This document shows, piece by piece, positions 11,101 to 21,592 of a stretch of 64,000 nucleotides of DNA. This DNA is from Folioceros fuciformis. Its lineage: Eukaryota > Anthocerotophyta > Anthocerotopsida > Anthocerotales. Position 1 is the stretch's first letter, and each line of letters begins with the position of its first letter. The stretch is from positions 112,769 to 176,768 of the forward strand of contig JBNGIO010006380.1 in the NCBI GenBank assembly GCA_049999805.1, read 5' to 3'. Below the pieces are notes generated by a model, which worked only from the letters and a program-made list of their open reading frames with translations, searched no databases and was not told the DNA's origin. A program made the translations under genes and the position numbers.

Positions 11101-11602
11101 AATGGGTAGGCTGCCTCCGCTCCCAACCCCACAGCCCACGGGTTAGCACTAACCCATCACCAGGCTTTTTCTGCAACCGCAAGACAGCATCATCCCACCA
11201 ACCATACCCTCATTAGCGCCAAAGACCCATCAGGCAGGAAATTCGTGACTGGTTGAGGCATCACCAAACCTGAATTGACAGAAGACGTGGCAATTCCCGA
11301 GAGAGCCAGTGAATGTTGCGCATGCCGTAGGTGCAGTCCCACGGAGGTGTCCGGGTGGCCTGCCGATTGTCTGCCGAGACGGTGGTCGTGGCTTCTGATG
11401 AGGCTCCAGAGCCAGCTTCGGCATTGGCTGCAGCACGAACCAGCTTCTTGGTCCCATCCTTCCACCCTCGACTGGGAACCGAAGAGGTCGACAGTCCATC
11501 TTTGTGGCCAACTTCAACGCCCCTGCATCTGGGGACTCCGAAAAGAGGCTCAGAGGGCCGCAAAGAGTGACATGGTGGAACAGCGAGCATGGAGGCACAC
11601 AT
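8199..11602 (-). CDS. F420-0:gamma-glutamyl ligase-like protein with repeat tail (multi-exon, 5' end uncertain)
   Basis: Eleven consecutive exons on the minus strand join in frame: 10389-10268, 10175-10098, 10017-9947, 9849-9746, 9664-9600, 9518-9473, 9357-9292, 9226-9169, 9068-9013, 8904-8847, 8779-8199. They encode VLPYAKAGDVIAIAETPLAI, then MQGRFRHP, GMFYRLAGQQARLIDDVSG, TLPPYDQFITLGPLKHWQVH, TGLNIAVVDVNDLKRVQILA and NPAGNADERTPIVLVR. These resemble the CofE-like family (F420-0:gamma-glutamyl ligase), which also has plant and cyanobacterial members of unknown role. Since F420 synthesis is not established in land plants, the enzyme activity is not assumed. Upstream exons are less clear. An ATG at 11602 opens a S/R/A-rich leader that could be a plastid transit peptide, and fragments near 11175-11050 and 10790-10690 look coding. 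After the conserved NADE region comes a C-terminal tail of hexapeptide repeats unlike the family. Confidence 0.6.
8405..8600 (-). repeat. 18-bp coding minisatellite in the ligase-like gene
   Basis: About ten copies of an 18-bp unit (GAGGCGGTTCAGCCTACT on the coding strand, with variants) encode the hexapeptide V/S-Q-P-T-E-A. Codons differ slightly between copies, but the peptide is kept in frame throughout. This fits selection on the protein or recent slippage. The opposite strand is also open across the repeat, which is a by-product of the 18-bp period. Confidence 0.85.
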
Positions 11603-11659
11603 CGTTCCACCACCCTGCACGAGTGAGACTCGCCGAAACCATCAACCAGCAAACGTGAT

Positions 11660-12305
11660 CATCTTCGCCATCTTCTCGTCAACCTCTCGAATTTCATCCG
11701 AGTCACCTGAAACAGCAGCACCCTGGTCTCAGTGCTCTGTTCAGCAGCAGTGAACGTGCGTAGAATGACATGAGATCGTGATTTGGCAAGCCTCGCATGG
11801 ACGGAACGGATAGCGTGCCCGGATGAATTATGAAATTTACTACGATCTTTGCTGTCCTATCACATCCTGCAGACAGATTTCGTTCAATTCACGTGACAAC
11901 CGTGAAAAGAATTTGCGTAAACACACAATGTAAACTGCAATTCCATGAAGAACTCTTAACATTGATGAAGCTATGGCTTGCATCAAGTCGGGAGGCCATG
12001 TCGAGACTTGCAGTCAGAAGTATCTGATCCTATCTGACATCAGTCTCAGGGACGGATACGGGCATGGATATTGCTACGTCTTCTAGAGATATGTTGCTAC
12101 GTCTTCTAGAGCAAGAGGGAGAACTTCAAAAGCGACTCGGGATGACGTGATTCAACACACGTCTGTCTGCGTGTTCGCGATTATTCCAGCTGCTTCACGG
12201 CGTCTGTGAGGCGACATGAGAAAGCAGAGGTCCAGCTAAACGACAACACTCGAAACCCTAACCCTATCTCCAACCTTCCCTCCACGGTGTCGTAGAGCAA
12301 AAGAA
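11660..12305. other. Intergenic region with telo-box motif
   Basis: No gene recognised. At about 12252 it holds AAACCCTAACCCTAT, a plant telo-box (AAACCCTAA), 50 bp before the ATG at 12306. Telo-boxes occur in promoters of plant growth and translation genes. As a regulatory site here it is only a suggestion. Confidence 0.35.
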
Positions 12306-12479
12306 ATGGCCACAATTGCTTCCGAGCACCATTCCTCCAGCAACACGATCAACGGACATGGGCTTCTCTCAACAGACTCAGCAGCCGGGTGCAGAGTGCG
12401 GGAGAGCGATGGAGGTGGTCCAAAAACCCTACCATGTCCCTGTTACCCGCCAGTAAATCCTGGGCTCAACAGCGACTGA
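12306..12479 (+). CDS. Possible short open frame or first exon (hypothetical)
   Basis: An ATG about 50 bp behind a telo-box opens 57 codons beginning MATIASEHHSSSNTINGHGL and ending at a TGA. A CCA|GTAAAT donor-like site lies near the end, so it could be a first exon, but I cannot find a convincing following exon. The composition is plausible for an N-terminal low-complexity region. No family is recognised. Confidence 0.2.
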   Translation: MATIASEHHSSSNTINGHGLLSTDSAAGCRVRESDGGGPKTLPCPCYPPVNPGLNSD

Positions 12480-12990
12480 TTGTGGAGTATCTGCTGTCTC
12501 TCGACAAACTGCACGCTGTCCTGGATTCAGGATAACATCCGCTACGTGGAGATCGGATTCCGCCTACCAGACAGTCGAAGGGTTTCGTCGACTTGTACAC
12601 ACTCTGACCATGACAAACACAGACGATTCCAAGAGACTTTATTACGAAAACCAGATGGGAACAACCCATCGTGACATACTGTACTGCACTCTGCGCCGTC
12701 CGAAGTTCAGCACCTGAAACTAAGGACAGAAGATCCATTCACCCATAATGGAAAGTGAAACTCTATCAAAGGCCAACCCAAAAATGCCCATACCTCCATA
12801 AAACATCTTGTCATATAGTTACCATTGCTCATACAAGTTTCTGTGTTACAATCCGCATCCTCGGAACTGCAATCACGAAGCATCTCTGAGTCCATGTATT
12901 TACAAAGCTTAAACTCATCATATTGATGTCAAAGCTTTACAAGTCCATCTCTACTGAGGATGCTACACATGTGATTGTTGTCACGAGAAT

Positions 12991-13175
12991 GAAGATTGCA
13001 ACAGACAAACTTCTTGGGCTAAAGAAACCATCTAAGATGTCAATCAAACAATGAAGATTGCAACAGACAAACTTCTTGGGCTAAAGAAACCATCTAAGAT
13101 GTCAATCAAACAATGAAGATTGCAACAGACAAACTTCTTGAGCTAAAGAAACCGTCTAAGATGTCAATCAAACAA
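12991..13175. repeat. 62-bp tandem repeat, three copies
   Basis: Three nearly identical 62-bp units begin at 12991, 13053 and 13115 (GAAGATTGCAACAGACAAAC start of each). The first two differ at almost no position and the third has a few changes (GGGCT to GAGCT, CCATC to CCGTC). It is non-coding. Confidence 0.9.
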
Positions 13176-13364
13176 AGATGACTATTGAGTTTCAATCAAA
13201 CACCATGACATACAATCAAAGACTGATACCATGATCTAAGGTGGCACAAAGACTGCTTTCTCACTCCAATTGTTCAACAAGCTAATACTACCCTATGACA
13301 AAAGGTCCCAAAGAGTACTCTCACTCGTTACTCTACAATCCCTACAATATCTCACATGCTTTGG

Positions 13365-13475
13365 ACTTCAAACTTCATACAATTTGAGAAAACATGAGGC
13401 AGGGGACCATACATATACATGGACTTCAAACTTCATACAACTTGAGAAAACATGAGGCAGGTGACCAAACATATA
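13365..13475. repeat. Tandem duplication of about 57 bp
   Basis: GGACTTCAAACTTCATACAA followed by (T/C)TTGAGAAAACATGAGGCAG appears twice, at about 13361-13418 and 13421-13475, with a few substitutions. It is non-coding. The DNA from 13475 to about 13815 is very A+T-rich and holds nothing recognised. Confidence 0.75.
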
Positions 13476-13819
13476 TAGCCTAATTCCTAATAATTTCACG
13501 ATAAGAATGTTCATATTCTATCATCTTTCGCTCATCACCCATTTAGAAAGGATGATAATAATCCAAATATTATAGTGAAAAACATTCTAGGTTCTGATAT
13601 GTAATTAATATTCTATTAGAATCTATATTTTATTATATTATATAATACTCAAATAAAGTAAACTATTTTTAATATTTGAAAAAAGATAAAAAATCCATCT
13701 ACTTCAAAGATGAAGAGGAACACCTCCAACAAGCCAAAGGATACTAGCCTTTTCAAATAATATTTTTTTCAGAACTATCTACCATCCTCAATATATCATA
13801 ATGCAGTTAACAAAAGGCT

Positions 13820-14256
13820 TAGACTTGCACTGGTTGTTGTTCTAAAGATTGTATTAGCGCTGCTGCTGTTGGCTTCGGTGTTTTGTATGCCAGACAGAGC
13901 GACGGCGGATGTGTCCCCCAACGTACTGCTCCAAAACCAAGCCCTGTTTGCGGGTGCGGGTCTGCTGTTGCCGCCCTACGAGTTCCTCATGCAAACGGAT
14001 TGCAACCTGGTGCTGTACGACATGAACAGTCCTCTCTGGGCTTCCAACACGTCGAAATCGGCTGTCGAGAGCTGCTACTTCCTTTTGCAGCCGGACGGGA
14101 ATGGTGTCACTCATGACACATGGCAAAATGTGCTCTTCGCCACCGACACCTAGGGCCGCAACGATGGGAAGCACACCATCACCCTCCAGAACGATGGGAA
14201 TGTGGACAAATGACCAAGGTGACACCATCTGGCAGACCGAAAGCTCCGGCCAATAG
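13820..14256 (+). pseudogene. Bulb-type (mannose-binding) lectin domain pseudogene
   Basis: An open stretch encodes a hydrophobic signal-peptide-like segment (LVVVLKIVLALLLLASVFC) with no ATG in a suitable place. Sequence typical of the B-lectin fold follows: NVLLQNQALFAGAGLLLPPY, FLMQTDCNLVLYDMNSPLWA and SNTSKS. The motif QxDxNLVxY is the mannose-binding signature, and one copy (QTDCNLVLY) is intact. The frame is then interrupted. A TAG occurs right after ATDT at 14151-14153, and further lectin-like sequence continues beyond it (GKHTITLQNDGNV). Another shift is needed to reach TNDQGDTIWQTESSGQ, which ends at 14256. The missing start, internal stop and frame change together indicate a decayed gene. 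The intact relative would be a secreted or vacuolar lectin or a lectin receptor ectodomain. Confidence 0.75.
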
Positions 14257-14399
14257 CTTGCAAGCTCCATGGCCGTCTCCTTGTGTTGAGTCGGGACTGT
14301 GTTTCCCACGCCTGGAGAACGATCGCTCTGTGCCCATCTCGTAGGGTATAGACTGGATGTAAATAGGTTGGACGGATGTACAGCTTTCGGTTTATGGAA

Positions 14400-16751
14400 T
14401 TACTGTCGGTCCCCACAAGAGCAGGCGCCGTCTGAAAAATGGTGCACTCTGTGCGCGTCTCTCACTACGATGGTTCGATGCTCTAGGCGGGACATGATCT
14501 TGGTGCTACTGTGGCAGTCGTTGCACATGCGAAGGTTTTTGGTCACCAGGAGCGGGGTGCCATCTGGAGTGTTTAGGAGACCGTACGCCAAAGCCAGCTT
14601 CTCTGCATGGCCACACAGTGCATCTTCCTTCTCCTGCTCGGACACGGCCTTCAGCACCAGCTCTGTCTGAGATACATGGCCTCCCTCCTCCTTCAGCCTC
14701 GTGTGCACACTTTTCAGCTTGGAAGAGATGTCAGGCCTCTCCTCACCTACGGTGAACTCGTGCAGCTTGTCCTTCACCTCGATGCACGCCTTTGCAGGCT
14801 TCTTCGTCGCACCTGCTGACCTTCTTAAGCTCTCTATCCTGTCCACATCCATCCACCTGCCCGCGTTTGCATAGATGTTGGCCAGCAACACGTATGAACT
14901 TGCGTTCTCAGGCTCCAATGAGACGAGTCGATCGAAACATCGCTTACCACGATCGATGTCACCATGGTTTCTGCAGGCACTCAACAACGATCTCCAACCC
15001 ACCACGTGGTCTTTGAATGGCATTGTCTCCAGTATATGTTCTGCCTCGTCCAGACATCCAAACCGCCCGAGAAGATCAACCAGGCAACTGAAGTGATAGT
15101 CAGTAGGGACGATGCCATGGTCATCCACCATAAGTCTGAAGTACCGCTGGCCCTCTTGCACCAGGCCTGCATGACTGCAGGCAGCAAGAAGACTGCTGAA
15201 AGTCGTCCCATTAGGCTCCAAACCTTGCCTACGCATTTCTTCGAAACACTGCATTGCCATCTGAGCATCACAGTGTTCAGCATAGCCATTCAGCATAGCA
15301 CTCCAAGTTACCACATCTCGAGTGGGCAATCTGTCAAAGATTGCACGAGCGTCCTTCATGCTACCGCACTTCGCGTACATGTCCACCAGGCAGCTACCAA
15401 TTAGGACATCGTTGTCCAGCCCCTTTTCTCGTATCAGAGCATGAAGTTGCTTCCCTTGAAGCAAAGCTCCCACCCCTGCACATGCTTGAAGGAGGCATAC
15501 AAAGGTAACCTGATTGGCGACAGTGATGCCCTCGTGTTGCATACTCCTATACAGACAAAGGGCTTCATAACCCTTACCTTGCTGGACATACCCCGCGATC
15601 ATGGCGGTCCAAGTCACAACATCTCTTCTACCCATCGTGTCAAACACTCGCCGAGCATCCTCTAGGCTCCCACATTTTGCATACATGTCAACTAGACAGT
15701 TTCCAACTACCAAATCGGCCTCGAGTCCACTTTCCCTGAGCTGAGCATGAATCTGCTTCCCCTGATGCAACGCTCCGACGCTAGCACATGCTTGAAGGAG
15801 GCAGACAAACGTCACTACATTGGCTGGAGTCATGCCATTCAGTTGCATACTTGCATACAGATCGAGAGCCTCCTGACCCATTCCTTTCCGAGCATATCCC
15901 GCAATCATTGAAGTCCAGGACACCACATCCCTCGTACGCAGTCTGTCAAACACTCTACGGGCATCCACTAAGCTCCCGCATTTCGCATACATGTTCACCA
16001 GGCTGTTGGTGACAAAGCTGTTGGGCCTCACATCGCTGGCCCGAATATCGGCGTGAACCTCCAAACCAGACGCAAGATCCTCTGCACTGGCACACGCTTT
16101 GAGGACTGCAACAAATATGTGGTTGTTGGGCTTCAGACTCGAGCGTCTCATCTGTCGATACAGCCCCACAGCTTCCATGGGCTGTCCATGTCGGGCATGG
16201 GCCAAAATGATGCTAGCCCACAGATGGGCATCTGGTGCAGTCACTTTGCTGAAAACCTGAACCGCTTCCTCCAATTTCCCATGGGCGGCATACATATCGA
16301 CGATGTGTGTGGCCACGAATGCATTTGACTCGAATCCGCTCTCCAGAGCCAGAACATGCACCCGCCTCCCGAGCTCCAGATCCTCGAGTTCCGTGCACTT
16401 CTTCAGCACACGAGAGAATAGAGAGGTGTCAACACGACACTCCTGCTGCACCAGCCGGTCCAAAGCTCCAACAGCCTCGCTGAGCTCTCCATCCTTACAA
16501 AGCCTTCTAGAGCTTCTGGACATAGAATCCCCTCCACCCTTCCTCTTGTTGCGAACCAGACCATCGCTGCCTGCAGTCCTTGAACTGGACGCAGACAGCT
16601 CCAAAGCCGCCAACCCAGGATTGTGCTGAGCATTTACCCAAACCCCGTGGTACAACTTCTGCCCCACCTCAGGCAGGAGGAAGGTTTTGCAACAGTCCAA
16701 GTCATAGGCTCCATCCCTGGACAGCGGGACTGCGCCAAGGGCGAGCGCCAT
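14400..16751 (-). CDS. PPR-DYW RNA-editing factor, DYW:KP variant (783 aa)
   Basis: A single exon starts at ATG 16751 and ends at TAA 14400. After about 80 N-terminal residues comes a PLS-type pentatricopeptide array of roughly 13-15 motifs, with four LVDMYAKCGSL-like S motifs, then E1/E2 motifs. The DYW cytidine-deaminase domain follows in the last 135 residues. Seen directly: zinc site HAE in CGHAEKLALAYGL, MCNDC as CxxC, and the second metal cluster HRVHHF plus CSC. The PG box reads KKPAKACIEV instead of the usual PGxSWIEV, and the end is GDRQ instead of GDYW. KPAxA is the signature of the DYW:KP class, linked to U-to-C editing in hornworts, lycophytes and ferns. The protein probably acts in plastid or mitochondrion, although a transit peptide is not obvious. 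It is a close paralogue of the gene at 16,930-21,055 on the same strand. Confidence 0.92.
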   Translation of the reverse strand: MALALGAVPLSRDGAYDLDCCKTFLLPEVGQKLYHGVWVNAQHNPGLAALELSASSSRTAGSDGLVRNKRKGGGDSMSRSSRRLCKDGELSEAVGALDRLVQQECRVDTSLFSRVLKKCTELEDLELGRRVHVLALESGFESNAFVATHIVDMYAAHGKLEEAVQVFSKVTAPDAHLWASIILAHARHGQPMEAVGLYRQMRRSSLKPNNHIFVAVLKACASAEDLASGLEVHADIRASDVRPNSFVTNSLVNMYAKCGSLVDARRVFDRLRTRDVVSWTSMIAGYARKGMGQEALDLYASMQLNGMTPANVVTFVCLLQACASVGALHQGKQIHAQLRESGLEADLVVGNCLVDMYAKCGSLEDARRVFDTMGRRDVVTWTAMIAGYVQQGKGYEALCLYRSMQHEGITVANQVTFVCLLQACAGVGALLQGKQLHALIREKGLDNDVLIGSCLVDMYAKCGSMKDARAIFDRLPTRDVVTWSAMLNGYAEHCDAQMAMQCFEEMRRQGLEPNGTTFSSLLAACSHAGLVQEGQRYFRLMVDDHGIVPTDYHFSCLVDLLGRFGCLDEAEHILETMPFKDHVVGWRSLLSACRNHGDIDRGKRCFDRLVSLEPENASSYVLLANIYANAGRWMDVDRIESLRRSAGATKKPAKACIEVKDKLHEFTVGEERPDISSKLKSVHTRLKEEGGHVSQTELVLKAVSEQEKEDALCGHAEKLALAYGLLNTPDGTPLLVTKNLRMCNDCHSSTKIMSRLEHRTIVVRDAHRVHHFSDGACSCGDRQ

Positions 16752-16929
16752 CCATCGACAAAATATTCCCTACGCGCCTGAAATAGTTGTCCCCAGCCGT
16801 GGAGGAGGACCCTGCCAGTGACACGGGGTAGATCTGAACGACGATATTCTGGGTTCGAAAATCACACTGCTTGGATGTCTGGATGGTTGCGAATCGATGA
16901 GAACGCAGAACTGAGTACAGTACATATTG

Positions 16930-19900
16930 CTAGTGCCAGTCTCTGCACGAACACGACCCGTCCACAAAGCGGTGGACGCGGTGAGTATCTCTAACGATGA
17001 TCTCTCGCTTCTCGATCCTTGACATGATCTTGGTGCCGCTGTGGCAGTCATCGCACATCCGGAGATTCTTGGTGACAAGCAAGGTCGTGCCGTCTGGTGT
17101 GTTGAGCAGGCCGTACGCCAGCGCTAGCTTCTCGGCATGTCCACACAAGGCATCTTCCTTTTTCTCATCGGACAACGGTTTGAGCACCAGGTCTGTGTGC
17201 GGAACATGGCCTCCATCCTCCTTCAACCGCAAGTTCACGCTCCTCAGCTTGGAGGAGATGTCATCCCGCTGTTCTCCCACAACGAACTCCTCCACCTTGT
17301 GATTCACCTCAATCCAAGCCCTGGCAGGCTTCTTGCAAGCTCCGGCAGATTTTCTCAAAGTCTCTATCCTGTCCACATCCTTCCACCGACTATTGTTTGC
17401 ATAGATGTTAGCCATGAGTACGTACGCAGCAGACTGTTCTGGTTCCAGTTTACGGATGTGATCGAAGGACCGCTCTCCCCGCTCGATGTCACCATGGCTT
17501 CTGCAAGCATTCAGCAGAGCTTTCCACCCTGCCGAGTCACTCTGAACCGGCATCGCGTGCAACATGTTTTCTGCCTCGTCTAAACACCCTGACCGGCCAA
17601 GTAGATCCACCATGCAAGTGTAATGGTACACAGTGGGCGAGATGCCATGCTCCTCCGCCATAGCTTTGAAGAACTGCTTACCCTCGTCTACCAGACCCGC
17701 ATGACTGCATGCCACCAGAAGGCATATGAAAGTTGTCTCATCGGGCTCCACACCCTGCCCGAGCATCTCTTCGAAGCACAGGATGGCAGATCGACTGTCG
17801 TTATGCTGGCCCAAGCCATTTAGCAGAGCATTCCATGTCACCACGTTCTTTGTGGGCAATCTGTCAAACACCCTCCTGGCATCCATTAAGCACCCACATT
17901 TTCCGTACATGTCGACCAGGCTATTGGCCACAGCCACATCCGCTTCCAATCCTCGTTGCTGTATCTCTAGATGAAGTTGCTTCCCTTGTGGCAAAGCTCC
18001 GATGCTGGCACACGCTTTCAAGAGACAAACAAACGTGACGCTATCCGCGGGAATAATGGAAGCCTGTTGCATACTTTCGTAAAGAGCAAGAGCGTCTTGA
18101 CCGAGCCCATGCTGGGCGTACCCTGCTAGCATGGCATTCCATGTGACCACATCTTTAGAGGGTAGTCGATCAAACACTTTGCGGGCATCATCTAGGCTGC
18201 CACACTTCGCGTACATGTCCACCAGACAGTTGCCGACAACCAGATCACCATCTAAGTTCTGTTCTTGAATCTGGTGGTGCATTTTCTTGCCTTGATGTAA
18301 GGCTCCAAGAGAGGCACATGCGCTAAGCAGGCACGTAAATGTAACACTGTCGGGTGGAGTTATTCCCTCATTTTTCATGCTAGCATACACTGCAAGAGCT
18401 TCTTGATAGAGACCATTCCGTGCATACCCGGCTATGATTGAATTCCATAACGCCACATCTTTCGTAGGAACTCGATCAAAAACTCGGCGAGCATCCTCTA
18501 AGCTGCCACATTTTGCGTACATGTCAACAAGGCAGTTGGCAAGCGATGGATCAGCTTCTAGTTGTCTTTTCTGGATATCTGAATGGAGTTCCTTTCCCTC
18601 TTGCAGTGCTCCTATGCTTGCACATGCTTTCAGCAGTGTGGCAAACGTAGTGATGTTGGCAGAAGACAAGTCCTGCTGACGAAGGCCGGAGTAAAGAGAC
18701 AGAGCTTCCTGTCCCTGTCCACGCTGGGCATAAGCTGTGATCATGGCAGTTAATGTCACTATATCCCTCGTAGGCAATATGTCAAACACTCTTCTGGCAT
18801 CCTCCAAGCTGCCGCATTTGGCGTACATGTCCACCAGGCAGTTCCCCACAACCACATCAGCTTCCAGTCCGCTTTCCTGAACCTGAGAGTGCAGCTGCAT
18901 TCCCTGATGAAGAGAACCGACACTTGCGCACGCATTAAGCAGGCACACAAAGGTAACTCTATCAGCGGGAGTTACGCCCTCCTGTAGCATGGATTGATAC
19001 AGATTAAGGGCATCTTGACCAAGACCAGCTTGAGCATATGCTGCAATCATGGCATTCCATGTCACCACATTCTTCACAGGCAGTCTGTCAAACACAATGC
19101 GAGCCTCTCCTAAGCTTCCCAACTTGGCATACATGTTGACCAGGCAGCTACCAACCACCACATCAGCTTCGAAACCTTGTTCTCGAATCTGTAAATGCAG
19201 ATTCTTCCCCTCATTCAGGGCCCCAACGCTAACACAAGCCTTCAGCAGGCTTACAAATGTTACTGGATCGGCCAGAGTGAGCCCTTCTGCTTGCTTATTA
19301 GCATAAAGAGTGAGAGCTTCGCGTCCAAGCCCATGCTCCACATATCCTCCAATCATGGCATTCCATGTCACTGCATCTTTGGTCGGGAGTCTTTCAAACA
19401 GGCTTCTAGCATCTGCTAGCCTGGCACACTTGGCATACATATTCACCAAGCAGTTGCCCACCACCACATCGCGCTCAAGCTGTCTTTCCTGAATCTGAGT
19501 ATGCAGCTGTTGACCTTCCTGGAGTGCTCCAATGCTTGCGCAGGCCTTCAAAAGTGACACAAAGGTCACGTGATCTGCTGGAAACATGCCTTCCTGCTGC
19601 ATCTTTGCGTTAAGAGAGAGGGCCTCTTGACTGCGCCCATGCTGTGCATATCCGGTTATCATGGCCGTCCATGTCACCATGTCCCTTGTTGGTAACATGT
19701 CAAATACTCTGCGAGCATCCTCTAGGCTCCCACATTTTGCATACATGTCCACTAAGCTGCTGCCAATAAGTATATCCGATTCTAATCCCCTTTCCTGTAT
19801 CTGCATATGAAGCTGCTCACCCTCACAAGCTGCTTGAATACTGGCACATGCTTTCAGGAGGCACACAAACGTGACGCGATCTGCTGGTATGCCCTCCTGC

Positions 19901-21055
19901 TGCATGTTCCGATACAATGCCAGAGCTTCTTGACCAAACCCATGCTGCACATATCCTGCGATCATGGCATTCCATGTCACGAAGTTCTTTGCAGGCAACC
20001 TGTCAAACAGTCTGCGGGCATCCTCGAGGCTGCCGCATTTGGAATACATGTCTACCAGACAGCTGCTTACTGTCAAATCAGTTTCCAGTCCTCGTTGCCG
20101 AATTCGGGAATGCAGGTCCTTGCCCTCACGCAGTGCCCCAATACTTGCACACGCCTTCAGCACGGCCAGAAACGTGACACAATTAGCTTCAGTGATCCCC
20201 TCCTGCTCCATACACGAATAGAGAGAAAGAGCTTCTTGACCCAGGCCATGCTTGGCATACCCAGTGATCATCGTAGTCCACGACACCACATCTTTTGTCT
20301 GCAAATTGTCAAAGACCCTGCGAGCATCTTGTAAGCTCCCACATTTGGCATACATGTCCATCAAACAATTGGCGACAAAGATGTTGGGCTGAACTCCACT
20401 TTCCAGGACATCAGCATGGACCAGCTTGCCCGCCGCCAAATCTGCCGCAGCAGCACAGGCTTTGAGTGCAGCGACAAAGACGTGATCATTCGGCTTCACC
20501 TTGGACTTCCGCATTTGCCCATAAAGCGTGAGGGCCTGCAAAGGCTGTCCCTGTTCCGCATGTGCCCCTATGATAGAAGCCCACACGAACGTTCCCGGCG
20601 CAGCAAGAACATCACACACCTGCAACGCTTCCTGCAGCATCCCGTGCGAAGCGTACATGCGGATGATGTGATTGCCCAAGAATGCGTCCGACTCATACCC
20701 ACTCTTCGAAATGAGGGCATGAACATGTCTACCGGCAGCCAGGTCCCTCTGCGAAATGCACCCCTTGAGTACATGATAGAAGAGATAGGCGGGCACATTG
20801 AATCCTCTTTGCAACAAAACTTCCAGAAGGTCCACAGCGTCCCTGAGCTGCCCCTCCTCACATAACCTGCTCCACGCCTCCACGTCGAAAGCATCTTCCA
20901 ACCTTCCACACCTGCAACACCCACCCCCAGTGTGTCAAAACCGTCCTCACCACCCAATTGTCGGCCACATTCCCCAGTAGTAGCAAGTCGACAAATCTCC
21001 TACCTCGGCACACCCCCAATCTGGAAAGCGACTCCCCGCTCCCCAAACCTTCCAT
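16930..21055 (-). CDS. Giant PPR-DYW RNA-editing factor, DYW:KP variant (about 1,320-1,340 aa)
   Basis: The frame is open from about 20,945 to the TAG at 16,930. It carries about ten P-L-S triplets (roughly 30 motifs, with about ten SLVDMYAKCGSLEDA-type S motifs), E1/E2 motifs and a DYW domain. The deaminase has CGHAEKLALAYGLLNTPDGT, MCDDC and HRVHRF...CSC. Its PG box is KKPARAWIEV, matching KPAxA, and it ends RDWH. This places it in the putative U-to-C class with its neighbour. The frame has no ATG before the PPR array; the first suitable codon is TTG at 20901. A short exon with ATG at 21055 (MEGLGSGESLSRLGVCR, donor at 21004/21003) would join in frame if the acceptor is the AAG ending at about 20896. 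That splice is inferred. The intergenic space to the next PPR gene is only about 180 bp. Confidence 0.88.
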
Positions 21056-21592
21056 CCCAACGACGCTGTGGGTTCTCGGTTGCGCTGTGCACAAAGTCCA
21101 GATTAACGCGGTTGATTCTCTGCAATGTCGCAACGATTGAATGCCCTAACGAAATCCACCCATTCCGGCTTCACTGACCACGCCCAAATCGCTGGCACGG
21201 ATTACCTCGCGCGGCTTGCACTCCCACTCCTTCACCTCCTTCTCCCAGCATGCCTCCCGACCTCCAACAGCCCTGGCTGCAGCCTTCCGTTGCTCCGAGA
21301 CGCCACTCAGTGACGACACCCGCCTGCACCACTTCTCCAAAGTCCCATGGGAGCTGGGATTCCTCTGCAGCAGGCCAAGCCCAGATCCCACGACCCGACG
21401 CCCCTCGCCCTGCCTCATCCCCGTCTCCACGCCACACTCTCTGCATCACAAAACTACAATGTACTGTACGTAGAGTCAACCGCCCATCGAACTCCCATAA
21501 CCTAAATGCCACTTTGCTTGGGCTCACAAAATCACGTTCGTGGGCGCCCACAAAACCCGCGTCTCCGTCCGCGGGCAGACGCACCGGCAGCG

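Noticed and set aside
12252-12268. Telomere-like AAACCCTAACCCTAT
   Set aside because: Only about two units are present, so it is not an interstitial telomere. A promoter telo-box is a better reading.
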